Part shown: positions 1-8,169 of the stretch, in pieces | Layout: every line of letters begins with the position of its first letter | How positions within the stretch are numbered: position 1 is the first letter of the stretch | Assembly (NCBI RefSeq): GCF_001412655.1 | Contig: NZ_CP012996.1 | Span: forward strand, 434,001 to 498,000 | DNA: 64,000 bases | From: Pedobacter sp. PACM 27299 | GTDB taxonomy: Bacteria > Bacteroidota > Bacteroidia > Sphingobacteriales > Sphingobacteriaceae | Direction: 5' to 3' | Notes under the pieces: generated by a model | What the model saw: the letters and a program-made list of their open reading frames with translations, nothing else | What the model was told of the DNA's origin: nothing | Database searches by the model: none | Program-made: the position numbers and the translations under genes

Positions 1-133
1 AAAAACAATCGAAGAAATGGGTGTGGAAATCCTGGAATACTGTATCAAAGCAGCAAGTGGTGAAATCACTCCGAAAGCAGTATTACTAAATCAGGATGAC
101 TTTATTCCTTGGAAAAGAGGAGTTTCACTCTAA
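1..133 (+). CDS. UxaA/altronate dehydratase-family hydro-lyase, C-terminal end (partial)
   Basis: Only the last 43 codons are present; the gene enters from outside the window, with its reading frame starting at base 2. The C-terminus ends in DDFIPWKRGVSL, which I recognise as the typical tail of the UxaA/altronate dehydratase family (sugar-acid dehydratases). The gene lies 56 bases upstream of four sugar-acid pathway genes in the same direction, so it is probably the sugar-acid (fuconate-type) dehydratase of the same operon. The substrate is inferred from context only; altronate itself is less likely because no uronate isomerase or tagaturonate reductase gene is seen here. Confidence 0.75.
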   Translation, partial: KTIEEMGVEILEYCIKAASGEITPKAVLLNQDDFIPWKRGVSL

Positions 134-189
134 AAGACAATTAGAACGCTCATGATCAATAAATAGAGTTTTCATTATTTTATCATATT

Positions 190-954
190 ATGTTTAGTTT
201 AAAAGGAAAATCAGCAATTATAACAGGTGGAGGCAGTGGAATAGGAAAAGCTATTTCCATGCTCTTTGCTAAACAAGGGGCAAATGTCCATATCATTGAA
301 TTAAATGCAGCAGCAGCGGAACAAGCGGTAGCCGAAATTCAGGCCGCAGGTGGTACTGCTGATGCCTATGGCTGCGATGTGAGCAATCAGGAAGCAGTAG
401 TAGAAGTCTTTCAAAAGATCGGTGCGATTGATATCTTAGTGAATAACGCTGGTATCGCACATATTGGGAAAGCAGATACGACTTCTGAAGAAGATTTCAC
501 TAAAGTATTCAACGTAAATGTAAAAGGTGCGTACAACTGTTTATATGCAGGAATCCCCGCATTAAAGAACAGCAGCTCTGCAGTAATTCTAAATATGGCC
601 TCTATTGCTGCTGTAGTAGGGATTACAGACCGTTTTGCCTACTCTATGAGTAAAGGTGCCATCTTCGCAATGACGCTTTCTGTAGCGCGCGATTATATGG
701 CAGAGGGCATCCGCTGCAACAGCATTTCACCGGCAAGGGTACATACGCCTTTCGTAGATGGCTTTATCGCTAAAAATTACGCCGGAAAAGAAGCAGAGAT
801 TTTTGAGAAGTTATCGAAAAGTCAGCCGGTAGGCCGTATGGGAAAACCAGAAGAAGTAGCTTCATTAGCACTTTACCTGTGCTCGGAAGAAGCAGGATTT
901 ATCACCGGTAATGATTATCCACTAGATGGTGGTTTCATTAAATTGAATAATTAA
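190..954 (+). CDS. SDR-family dehydrogenase, probably 2-keto-3-deoxy-L-fuconate dehydrogenase
   Basis: A 254-residue classical short-chain dehydrogenase acting in the cytoplasm. It has the Rossmann glycine motif TGGGSGIG near residues 12-19, NNAG at 85-88, and a complete catalytic set: Ser138, Tyr151 and Lys155 (YSMSK). The length is normal for the family. It is followed by an FAH-family hydrolase and a lactonase, which matches the oxidative 6-deoxy-sugar route, where 2-keto-3-deoxyfuconate is oxidised to a diketo acid before hydrolytic cleavage. The assignment of this SDR, rather than the second SDR at 2775, to the keto-acid step is inferred from gene order next to the FAH gene. Confidence 0.8.
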   Translation: MFSLKGKSAIITGGGSGIGKAISMLFAKQGANVHIIELNAAAAEQAVAEIQAAGGTADAYGCDVSNQEAVVEVFQKIGAIDILVNNAGIAHIGKADTTSEEDFTKVFNVNVKGAYNCLYAGIPALKNSSSAVILNMASIAAVVGITDRFAYSMSKGAIFAMTLSVARDYMAEGIRCNSISPARVHTPFVDGFIAKNYAGKEAEIFEKLSKSQPVGRMGKPEEVASLALYLCSEEAGFITGNDYPLDGGFIKLNN

Positions 955-1073
955 AAAAACACATCGTATTTTAGGAATGCGAATTAATCCATACCAGAAG
1001 ATATCAAAAATATAATCGGTAGGGATTGAATGAGATATACAATTGAATACACACAATATTTAGCTAACTAACA

Positions 1074-1931
1074 ATGAAATTAATCAGATGGGGAGTTGCC
1101 GATCAGGAAAAGACCGGTGTAATTATAAACGATATTTGGTATGATACTTCTGCTTTCGGAGCAGATTATAACGAACTGTTTTTTCAAAACGACGGCCTGA
1201 CAAAACTAGCCGCTTTTGTAAAAGAAAATGAAGGTAAACTACCTGTCGTTCCTGCAGATACCCGCCTGGGATCTCCTGTAGCACGCCCTTCAAAAATTGT
1301 ATGTATCGGTTTAAACTACGCAGATCATGCGAAAGAAACCAATGCACCAATGCCGCCTGAGCCAGTGATTTTTATGAAATCAACTACGGCATTAACAGGT
1401 CCTAACGACAATATCATCATCCCTAAAAACTCTGTAAAGACGGATTGGGAAGTGGAATTGGCAGTCGTGATCAGCAAAAAAGCATCTTACGTTGAGGAAG
1501 CTGATGCCCTAGATTATGTAGCAGGTTATGTGCTGCACAATGACGTGTCAGAGCGTGAGTTCCAGATCGAAAGAAATGGTACCTGGGATAAAGGAAAAGG
1601 CTGTGATACTTTCGCACCATTAGGCCCATTCCTTGCCACTCCCGACGAGATCGCTGATGTCAATAACCTTCGCCTGTGGCTGACCGTAAACGGTGAGAAA
1701 ATGCAGGACGGAAATACGTCTAATTTTATTTTTAACATCCCTTTCGTGATTTCTTATGTGAGTCAGTTTATGACTTTACTGCCTGGGGATGTGATTTCTA
1801 CAGGTACGCCTGCAGGTGTTGGCTTAGGCTTTAAACCTCCGGTATACCTAAAAGCGGGTGATGTTGTGGAGCTTGGTATTGACGGCCTTGGTACTTCAAA
1901 ACAGCTGCTGGTAGACTATGTTAAAAATTGA
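1074..1931 (+). CDS. Fumarylacetoacetate hydrolase (FAH) family protein, probable 2,4-diketo-3-deoxy-L-fuconate hydrolase
   Basis: A 285-residue FAH-family protein. It begins MKLIRWGV, has the signature IVCIGLNYADHAKE around residue 80 and the metal-site region WEVELAVVI near residue 125, and ends with the family's LxxGDVxxTGTPAGVG block. Enzymes of this family cleave carbon-carbon bonds of diketo acids with a divalent metal. In the non-phosphorylative L-fucose pathway such an enzyme splits the diketo acid into pyruvate and lactate. The 3' end overlaps the start of the lactonase gene by 14 bases, so the two are probably translationally coupled. The family is secure; the exact substrate is inferred from the neighbours. 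Confidence 0.85.
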   Translation: MKLIRWGVADQEKTGVIINDIWYDTSAFGADYNELFFQNDGLTKLAAFVKENEGKLPVVPADTRLGSPVARPSKIVCIGLNYADHAKETNAPMPPEPVIFMKSTTALTGPNDNIIIPKNSVKTDWEVELAVVISKKASYVEEADALDYVAGYVLHNDVSEREFQIERNGTWDKGKGCDTFAPLGPFLATPDEIADVNNLRLWLTVNGEKMQDGNTSNFIFNIPFVISYVSQFMTLLPGDVISTGTPAGVGLGFKPPVYLKAGDVVELGIDGLGTSKQLLVDYVKN

Positions 1932-2748
1932 TTCACACCAGCATTTTTGGAATTATGATGAGGTGAGAGACAGCTGGATCAGGGACGATATGGACGTGCT
2001 TCGGGATGATTTCCTACCGCAGCACCTGAAGTCTATCCTGGAGCATTACAGCTTCGATGGATGTGTAGTGGTGCAGTCTGATCAAAGTCCGGCAGAAAAT
2101 GATTTTCAGTTGAAACATGCCGCAGCACATCCCTTTATTAAAGGGGTAGTCGGATGGGTAGATCTTCAAGCAGCAGATATCGATGCTCAATTGAAAAAAT
2201 TGAGTAAAAATGAAAAGTTAAAAGGGTTCAGGCACATCCTTCAGGGAGAGCCTGATCCTGCCCTAATGCTGAAACCGGAATTTGTCAATGGAATCAGTAA
2301 ACTTAGTGCCTACGGCTTTACTTACGATATACTTATTTTTCCCCATCAGCTGAAATATGCAACAGAACTAGCCAGAAAGTTTCCAGATCAACGATTCGTA
2401 TTAAACCACCTCGCCAAACCAAATATCAAAGATGGCCTGATCGAAGAATGGAAACAAGACATCATCGAACTCGCAAAACAAGAAAATGTGAACTGCAAGG
2501 TGTCAGGAATGGTCACAGAAGCCGATTGGAAAAAATGGAAAGTCAAAGACTTTACGCCCTATCTGGAGGTAATATTCGAAGCTTTTGGCCCCAAAAGAGT
2601 CATGTATGGCTCTGATTGGCCAGTATGCCTGTTAGCCGCAGACTATGGAAGGGTGCTCAGTCTGATAGAGAACTATACCGAAAAACTCCCGCAAGAAGCT
2701 CAGGAAGACTTCTGGGGAAACAATGCAAAGCGCTTTTATAACCTATAA
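1918..2748 (+). CDS. Amidohydrolase-family sugar lactonase, probable L-fuconolactonase
   Basis: A 276-residue member of the metal-dependent amidohydrolase superfamily. It starts with the metal-binding motif DSHQHFW at residues 5-11 and ends with the YGSDWPVC block carrying the conserved aspartate. This is the architecture of L-fuconolactonase and L-rhamnonolactonase (COG3618), which open the sugar 1,5-lactone made by the sugar dehydrogenase. The start codon lies inside the preceding FAH gene. With two SDRs, an FAH hydrolase and a UxaA-type dehydratase it completes a lactone-to-keto-acid pathway. Fucose versus rhamnose cannot be decided from sequence alone. Confidence 0.82.
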   Translation: MLKIDSHQHFWNYDEVRDSWIRDDMDVLRDDFLPQHLKSILEHYSFDGCVVVQSDQSPAENDFQLKHAAAHPFIKGVVGWVDLQAADIDAQLKKLSKNEKLKGFRHILQGEPDPALMLKPEFVNGISKLSAYGFTYDILIFPHQLKYATELARKFPDQRFVLNHLAKPNIKDGLIEEWKQDIIELAKQENVNCKVSGMVTEADWKKWKVKDFTPYLEVIFEAFGPKRVMYGSDWPVCLLAADYGRVLSLIENYTEKLPQEAQEDFWGNNAKRFYNL

Positions 2749-2774
2749 TAGTATAACCTAAATTAAGCAATCAA

Positions 2775-3563
2775 ATGGATTTGCAATTAAAAGATAAGGT
2801 AGTCATCGTAACCGGTGGAGCCAAAGGTATCGGCGAAGCAATTGTCAGAGTGCTGGCAAATGAAGGAGCGATACCCGTAATCGTTGGAAGAAATGCAGCC
2901 GATAATCAGAGGCTGGCAGATGATATTGCTGCTGAGGGGGGAAAGGTGTTTCAGTTGGTCGCCGAATTAACCAATCCCTCAGACAGTGAAAAGGCGATTC
3001 AAACCGTGCTGGAAAAGTATGGTAGAATTGACGGTCTAGTCAATAATGCAGGAGTAAATGATGGCGTCGGACTGGAAAGCGGAAACTATGAAAGCTTCGT
3101 TGAAAGTCTGCATAAAAATGTAATTCATTACTACCTGATGGCTCATCATGCCTTACCAGCATTGAAGAAATCCAAAGGCGCAATTGTCAATATCGGCTCT
3201 AAAGTGGCGGATACCGGACAAGGTGGGACCTCTGCTTATGCTGCTTCAAATGGGGGTAGAAACGCGTTAACCAGAGAATGGGCAGTGGAATTATTGCCGT
3301 ATGGGATCAGAGTAAATTCGGTGATCGTTGCGGAATGTTACACGCCGCTTTATCAGACATGGATCAATTCAATCCCGAACTCGGAAGAGAAACTGGCAGA
3401 TATTAAAGCGAAAATCCCTTTTGAGAACAGAATGACTACGGCGGAAGAGATTGCGAATTCGACGGTGTTCTTGTTGTCTGGGGCCTCAAGTCATACGACT
3501 GGTCAACTGGTTTACGTCGACGGTGGTTATGTGCATTTGGATCGTTCTATTAGCCCAATTTAA
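2775..3563 (+). CDS. SDR-family oxidoreductase, probable L-fucose (6-deoxy sugar) dehydrogenase
   Basis: A 262-residue short-chain dehydrogenase with the nucleotide motif TGGAKGIG (residues 13-20), NNAG (90-93), Ser142 and Tyr155. The usual catalytic lysine four residues after the tyrosine is Asn159 here (YAASN, codon AAT at 3249-3251). It lies 26 bases after the lactonase gene and is the last gene of the operon, so it is the natural candidate for the first step, oxidation of the sugar to its lactone. The missing lysine is unusual for a classical SDR; it could be a family trait, a changed mechanism or loss of activity. Confidence 0.75.
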   Translation: MDLQLKDKVVIVTGGAKGIGEAIVRVLANEGAIPVIVGRNAADNQRLADDIAAEGGKVFQLVAELTNPSDSEKAIQTVLEKYGRIDGLVNNAGVNDGVGLESGNYESFVESLHKNVIHYYLMAHHALPALKKSKGAIVNIGSKVADTGQGGTSAYAASNGGRNALTREWAVELLPYGIRVNSVIVAECYTPLYQTWINSIPNSEEKLADIKAKIPFENRMTTAEEIANSTVFLLSGASSHTTGQLVYVDGGYVHLDRSISPI

Positions 3564-3585
3564 AAAAGAAAGTCCTTTTCCTCCT

Positions 3586-3609
3586 CAAATGTTTTGAAGG
3601 AAACATTTG
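3586..3609 (+). other. Perfect 9-bp inverted repeat after the sugar operon
   Basis: CAAATGTTT at 3586-3594 and AAACATTTG at 3601-3609 are separated by six bases, 22 bases after the last stop codon of the operon. No T-tract follows, so it may be an RNA 3'-end stabiliser or a protein site rather than a terminator. Confidence 0.35.
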
Positions 3610-3687
3610 AATGTCGTCTAAGCACATTTCTTTTTTATATCAATCGCCCACAGATAGTAAGCGTCCAATATGGTGGGGGTTTGAAAA

Positions 3688-3748
3688 GGGAAGAAAGAGG
3701 CAAAGGGAAGAAAGGGGCAAAGAGAAGAAAGAGGCAAAGAGAAGAGAA
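3688..3748. repeat. Purine-only-rich 17-bp tandem repeat, about 3.6 copies
   Basis: Three consecutive 17-base units begin at 3688, 3705 and 3722 (GGGAAGAAAGAGGCAAA and one- or two-base variants), followed by a 10-base partial unit at 3739-3748. One strand is almost entirely purine. It lies in non-coding sequence between the sugar operon and its terminator. Confidence 0.85.
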
Positions 3749-3787
3749 TTTTTCAATTCTTAACAAGAAACATAAAAGTATAAAGTT

Positions 3788-3816
3788 GGAAGGGAAAATC
3801 ACCCTTCCTTTTTTTT
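3788..3816 (+). terminator. Rho-independent terminator for the sugar catabolic operon
   Basis: The stem GGAAGGG (3788-3794) pairs with CCCTTCC (3802-3808) across a 7-base loop and is followed directly by eight T residues. It is oriented to stop plus-strand transcripts of the 6-deoxy-sugar operon. Confidence 0.75.
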
Positions 3817-3826
3817 GCATTTAAAA

Positions 3827-3918
3827 AGAAAAACGGGCTTTGTAGGAAAAGACATAGGAAGTTTTGCCCTTTTTCAGGGTAAAAGATTCCAGGCGCTTCC
3901 TATAAAGCTCGTTTTTCT
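3827..3918 (+). other. Long 22-bp-stem hairpin between convergent genes (bidirectional terminator or structured RNA)
   Basis: Bases 3827-3848 and 3897-3918 are inverted copies differing at two positions. Both differences become G-U pairs only if the plus strand is the RNA, so the 22-base stem is continuous in plus-strand RNA and has two C-A mismatches in minus-strand RNA. Inside the loop, TTTTGCCCT (from 3862) pairs with AGGGTAAAA, again with one G-U pair. The arms carry A- and T-runs at their outer ends, as in bidirectional terminators. It lies just downstream of the minus-strand peptidase gene. Confidence 0.5.
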
Positions 3919-3977
3919 ATTCAGTTTTTCAACTGACCACTGGCTTTTCGAAACAAGACAGGGAAAACCTCAACTGC

Positions 3978-5759
3978 TTACTTGTAAATCGGCTTAGTAT
4001 AAGCTTTCAGCCATTTCGCTTCATCAGCATCCAGCATCGGACTCAATCTTTCAAATACCATTGCGTTATAGCTGTTTAGCCAGTCAATTTGTCCTTGTTC
4101 CAACAGTTCCGTTTTCACGATTTCGGTACTGATAGGGGCAATTGTTAAAGACTCAAATGCGTAGAATTCATTAAATTCATTAGTTACATCTGTAATGGTA
4201 TTGACTAGGTTTTCGATTCTTACACCATGTTTGCCCGGACGGTATACGCCTGGCTCAATAGAGGTAATCATGCCTAATTCAATTGCTACAGGTGTTGCAG
4301 TAGGGTTAAAAACCTGCGGACCTTCATGAACATTCAGGAAATACCCTACACCATGACCAGTTCCATGACCGTAGTTGATGGCATAATCCCATAATGGTTT
4401 GCGGGTAATGGCATCGATCTGGTAACCGCAGGTTCCTTTAGGGAAACGGCTTTTACAACCATCGATCATACCTTTTAATACCAAGGTATAGTCTGTTTTT
4501 TCTTCTCCGGTATTGTTGCCCATCGGGATGGTACGCGTGATGTCGGTAGTTCCGTAATTGTATTGACCACCTGAATCTACCAGGAATAATCCATGTGCGT
4601 TTACTGCTACATCGCTTTCTTCAGTAGGGCCATAATGAGGTAAGGCACCATGAGCGGCATAAGCACTGATCGTATTGAAACTATCGCCAACAAAACCTTC
4701 CTGAGCTTCTCTGAATTTACGAAGTTCCGCTGCGGCAGAAAGTTCAGTAATCTTGATCTTTCCGATGTTTTCTGATAACCATTTTAAGAATCGGGTAATG
4801 GCTACACCGTCTTTGGTCATCGCGATGCGGGTATTGGCCAGTTCTGTTGCGTTTTTTACTGCTTTTAGACTGGTTGAAGGATTGGTGTCTTTAATGACTT
4901 TTACTGAGGCTGGTAATTGCTTGGCAAAAGCGAAACAATTGCGCTTAGGATCAATAAAAATGCTGGTATTTTCAGGGATTGCCGCTAGTGCTGCTTCCAC
5001 TGCTTCATAAGGTTTTACCTGTACGCCGCTTGCTGCTAAAGCTGCTTTTTCTGCCTCGCTTAATTTTTCAGGATTGATGAAAATAGTCGCCTCTTCTTGT
5101 CCAATTAAAGCAAAGCTCAATACAACAGGGTTATAGCTGACGTCATTGCCACGGATGTTAAATAGCCAGGCCATGTCATCTAAAGATGAAATCAAATGAT
5201 AATTTGCCGTTTTATTGCTCAGTTCAGTTCTTACTGCAGTAAGTTTTGAAGCCACGGATTGTCCAATGTGTTTTTCATCAATCAGGTAAGCTTTCTCAGC
5301 AGGTAGGGCCGGTCTATTTTCCCAGATGGGACTTAAATAGTCTTTATCGGTTAATGTAAGGCCCTTGAAAGAGAATTGCTGGGTTAGCAAATCTCCAAGA
5401 AGGATGGAAACCAGTTTTTCATTACTAGCTACAATAGCACCTTTTTCAAGTTTGCTGCCTAACCATTGAATGTATTCTGGAGCATGCTGTATCTTTTGTT
5501 TTACCAATTCAAAACCACTGTTTTGCAATTGTTCTGCTGCTTGTTCAAAATAACGGAAATCGGTCCATAAACCAGCAAAATCATGGGTAATAACCAATGT
5601 TCCAGCTGATCCGGTGAATCCGGAAGCAAAAGGGATGCATTTATAATGATCTGGTAAGTATTCACTGATGTGAGGATCTGCGGATGGAATGATATAGGCC
5701 TGTACATTGTCGGCTTTCATTTGAGAACGTATCGCGCTTAATTTTTCCTGATATGTCAT
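3978..5759 (-). CDS. Xaa-Pro aminopeptidase (aminopeptidase P family, M24B)
   Basis: A 593-residue cytoplasmic metallopeptidase that removes N-terminal residues preceding proline. Two creatinase-like N-terminal domains (about residues 5-310) precede the M24 catalytic domain (about 310-530) and a short C-terminal M24 tail. Metal ligands visible in order are the Asp of VDSGGQY, the Asp of TTDITRT, the His of GHGTGHGVG, the Glu of SIEPGVYR and the Glu of VRIENL. The length matches the long three-domain form found in Bacteroidota and eukaryotes. It is a single-gene unit with a -7-like promoter box 33 bases upstream of the ATG. Confidence 0.93.
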   Translation of the reverse strand: MTYQEKLSAIRSQMKADNVQAYIIPSADPHISEYLPDHYKCIPFASGFTGSAGTLVITHDFAGLWTDFRYFEQAAEQLQNSGFELVKQKIQHAPEYIQWLGSKLEKGAIVASNEKLVSILLGDLLTQQFSFKGLTLTDKDYLSPIWENRPALPAEKAYLIDEKHIGQSVASKLTAVRTELSNKTANYHLISSLDDMAWLFNIRGNDVSYNPVVLSFALIGQEEATIFINPEKLSEAEKAALAASGVQVKPYEAVEAALAAIPENTSIFIDPKRNCFAFAKQLPASVKVIKDTNPSTSLKAVKNATELANTRIAMTKDGVAITRFLKWLSENIGKIKITELSAAAELRKFREAQEGFVGDSFNTISAYAAHGALPHYGPTEESDVAVNAHGLFLVDSGGQYNYGTTDITRTIPMGNNTGEEKTDYTLVLKGMIDGCKSRFPKGTCGYQIDAITRKPLWDYAINYGHGTGHGVGYFLNVHEGPQVFNPTATPVAIELGMITSIEPGVYRPGKHGVRIENLVNTITDVTNEFNEFYAFESLTIAPISTEIVKTELLEQGQIDWLNSYNAMVFERLSPMLDADEAKWLKAYTKPIYK

Positions 5760-5791
5760 GGTTTAGCTTTTTTATATCTATCGAGTAAAGG

Positions 5792-5799
5792 CAAATCTA
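5792..5799 (-). promoter_or_regulatory. Bacteroidota -7 promoter box (TAnnTTTG) for the aminopeptidase gene
   Basis: On the minus strand the sequence is TAGATTTG, a perfect match to the Bacteroidota -7 consensus, 32 bases before the start codon. The spacing is typical; no clear -33 TTG was identified. Confidence 0.5.
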
Positions 5800-5833
5800 T
5801 GGATTTTAATTATAGTTGTTATTTTTACCTGAA

Positions 5834-6718
5834 ATGAAGAAGTCTGCAGCTTATCATCAGGGATTAAGTATGAAGGAGGAAGAAATTCCACTGATGTTAA
5901 AGGTATTCACTGAGGAGGACTTCGCCAGTCGAATTGTGGTCGGAGAGGTTTATAAAGCAAGTTATTTTGCCATTCTTATCATTAAGAAAGGCAGTATGTT
6001 TGTGAAACATAACCTCCGGGAATATCTGGTGAAAGAAAACTCCTTGTTTTTCATTATGCCTTCCACCATATATGAATTTTCTGAGATCAGTGCCGATTTT
6101 TCCATAGTAGGCAGTGTTTTTTCTGTAGATTACATGAGCCAGACAGGAATCATTCTGAATACCTCCAGTGTGGTGGAGGTGATGACCGGTGCTTATCAGC
6201 CCTATTATGCGATCAATATGGAAGAACGGGATTTACTATTAAACCTCCAGGAGATCCTCAAAAAAGCATTGGCGGAGGAAACTACCATTGCTTTCCTCCC
6301 GGAGATAAAAAAGCACAGCTTCCTTTCTTTATTTTACCACGCGGCCTCCATCTATGCCCGATATAATGTTTCTCATAGGGTGAAATTGAACAGAAGGGAA
6401 GAGCTGACGATTGGCTTTTTAAGGCTGCTGGCGAAACATTATAAAGAGGAGAGAAGCGTAAAGTATTATGCCGACCGCCTATTTGTAACACCAAAACACC
6501 TCACACAAATGCTGAAAGAAGGCACCGGGCGTACTACCGGATCTTTCATTGACCGCGCTGTGATTGTGGGCGCCAAAGTATTACTCCGAGACCCTACTTT
6601 AAACATTGCACAGGTGGCACAGGAACTGAATTTCGCAGATCAGTTTACCTTTGCAAAATACTTTAAAAAACATACAGGAATCACCCCTTCACAGTTCCGT
6701 GCAGAACATTCCGCTTAG
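5834..6718 (+). CDS. AraC-family transcriptional regulator
   Basis: About 294 residues from ATG 5834; an upstream in-frame TTG at 5816 is possible but less likely. The N-terminal ~190 residues resemble an AraC-type cupin sensor region. The C-terminal ~100 residues form the double helix-turn-helix DNA-binding domain, with YYADRLFVTPKHLTQMLKE and the second-helix block LNFADQFTFAKYFKKHTGI. It is transcribed with, and directly upstream of, a TolC/HlyD/MFS export operon, so it probably controls that operon in response to an effector. Repeated half-sites at 6768-6823 are candidate binding sites. The effector is unknown. Confidence 0.88.
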   Translation: MKKSAAYHQGLSMKEEEIPLMLKVFTEEDFASRIVVGEVYKASYFAILIIKKGSMFVKHNLREYLVKENSLFFIMPSTIYEFSEISADFSIVGSVFSVDYMSQTGIILNTSSVVEVMTGAYQPYYAINMEERDLLLNLQEILKKALAEETTIAFLPEIKKHSFLSLFYHAASIYARYNVSHRVKLNRREELTIGFLRLLAKHYKEERSVKYYADRLFVTPKHLTQMLKEGTGRTTGSFIDRAVIVGAKVLLRDPTLNIAQVAQELNFADQFTFAKYFKKHTGITPSQFRAEHSA

Positions 6719-6767
6719 TGGATTTATTGTTATTATTGCTGTTTGTTCTGCACTATTATACGCCATC

Positions 6768-6823
6768 CTGACATATTTCCCTGCTATACGGACATAGGGT
6801 AGCATTCCTGCTATGCCGACCTT
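6768..6823 (+). promoter_or_regulatory. Candidate AraC-type operator upstream of the efflux operon
   Basis: CTGACATA at 6768 and CGGACATA at 6789 are direct repeats 21 bases apart, and a third related copy, CCGACCTT, starts at 6816. A second pair of repeats, CTGCTATACGGA (6781) and CTGCTATGCCGA (6808), is 27 bases apart. Direct repeats about two helical turns apart in front of the regulated gene are typical of AraC-family sites. Function is inferred. Confidence 0.35.
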
Positions 6824-6829
6824 TGGAAG

Positions 6830-8152
6830 GTGAAAAATATGATAATTTTTATGAGTGCTGTGCTTACAGTATTCAGTGCTCAAATTGCCTCAGCACAGGA
6901 TACACTTTATCAAAAGATAAGTATCCCGGAGCTGTTTAAAATGGCGGAGACCAACAACCAGCAGTTAAAGATTTCCAGAATAGGGATGACCGCTGCCGGG
7001 CAGCGCCTAGATGTGGTCAAAACGCAAAGAAATCCAGTGCTAACCGCAGCAGCAACCGCTGCTTATATCGGAGATGTGACGGTTTTTAACAGTGATTTCT
7101 CTGGAAAAACAACGGTTCCTATGCCTCATTTCGGTAACTCTTTTGCTTTACAGGCCAGTCAGACGGTCTTTAAAGGCGGTGGCATTAATAACAATATCGC
7201 CATAGCAGGATTACAAGAACAATTGGCCGGATTGGCTTATGAAAAAAATAGCCTGGACGTAAAGATCCTACTCGCTGGCAACTATTTCGACTTGTTCAAG
7301 ATGTATAACCAACGTGGCGTATATCAGGAAAACATCAGACTTGCTCAATTGAGACTTTTTAATATCAATAAGATGTATAAAAGTGGGATGGTGACCAAAA
7401 ATGATGTCATCAGAAATGAGCTCCTCATCACCAATTTAGGTACAGCAGTACAGCAGCTCAACAACAACATTGATATATTGAGTCAGCAGCTGAGCATCGC
7501 TTTGGGCTTATCAGATCAGACTTATATCCTGCCTGATACGACTGTTTTAAATAATAAGCCGAATGCAAGTGGCCTTCAGGAGTATTTGGATCTCGCTTAT
7601 CAGCAGTACCCGGAATTGCGTTCTGCTGAATTGAGCAACCGCATTGCAGAGCGAAATGTGGCTTTGGCAAAAGCAGAGCGCTTACCCAGTATAAATTTGA
7701 ATGCTGGGAATTCAATGGTCAGGCCATTAACCACTTCCATGCCTGCAAGGGATAGGTACAGCAATGGATGGCAGGCGGGTGTGGGCGTGTCCTTCAATAT
7801 TTCTTCGCTATACAATGCGCCAAAGCATATCAGCCTTGCTAAAACACAGCAATCTCAGCAATTGGCGATGGCAGAGCAGTTGAGACAAAACACGGAGATC
7901 TCTGTTAAAGCAGCCTTTATCAAGCATAGAGAAGCGAAACAGCTGATGCAATCGGCAGAGAAAAGTCTGCAGCTAGCCACAGAAAACTTTAGAATTGTAG
8001 AAAAGAAATACCTGAATCAGATGGCTTTATTAACAGACCTGATGGATGCCACAAACGTAAGGTTAGAGGCAGAGCTGCAGCAGAAAAATGCGGAAATCAG
8101 CATCATCTACACCTATTATCAATTACAAAAAACAACTGGAAGCTTAAATTAA
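6830..8152 (+). CDS. TolC-family outer-membrane efflux protein
   Basis: 440 residues from GTG 6830 (MKNMIIFMSAVLT, signal peptide ending near ASAQ); an ATG at 6839 with GGAAGG eight bases upstream is the alternative start, but it would leave a signal peptide without a basic residue. The rest is the long alpha-helical repeat typical of TolC/OEP proteins, rich in Gln, Leu, Ala and Asn, with two related halves. The protein forms the outer-membrane channel of a tripartite exporter. An HlyD-type adaptor gene follows after 17 bases and then an MFS transporter gene, giving a complete one-operon system. Confidence 0.9.
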   Translation: MKNMIIFMSAVLTVFSAQIASAQDTLYQKISIPELFKMAETNNQQLKISRIGMTAAGQRLDVVKTQRNPVLTAAATAAYIGDVTVFNSDFSGKTTVPMPHFGNSFALQASQTVFKGGGINNNIAIAGLQEQLAGLAYEKNSLDVKILLAGNYFDLFKMYNQRGVYQENIRLAQLRLFNINKMYKSGMVTKNDVIRNELLITNLGTAVQQLNNNIDILSQQLSIALGLSDQTYILPDTTVLNNKPNASGLQEYLDLAYQQYPELRSAELSNRIAERNVALAKAERLPSINLNAGNSMVRPLTTSMPARDRYSNGWQAGVGVSFNISSLYNAPKHISLAKTQQSQQLAMAEQLRQNTEISVKAAFIKHREAKQLMQSAEKSLQLATENFRIVEKKYLNQMALLTDLMDATNVRLEAELQQKNAEISIIYTYYQLQKTTGSLN

Positions 8153-8169
8153 TTCTCATTTATCAGCAC

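Noticed and set aside
3594..3824. Open frame over the 17-bp purine repeat and terminator
   Set aside because: Its product is low-complexity Lys/Arg/Glu from the repeat and crosses a terminator hairpin; not a believable gene.
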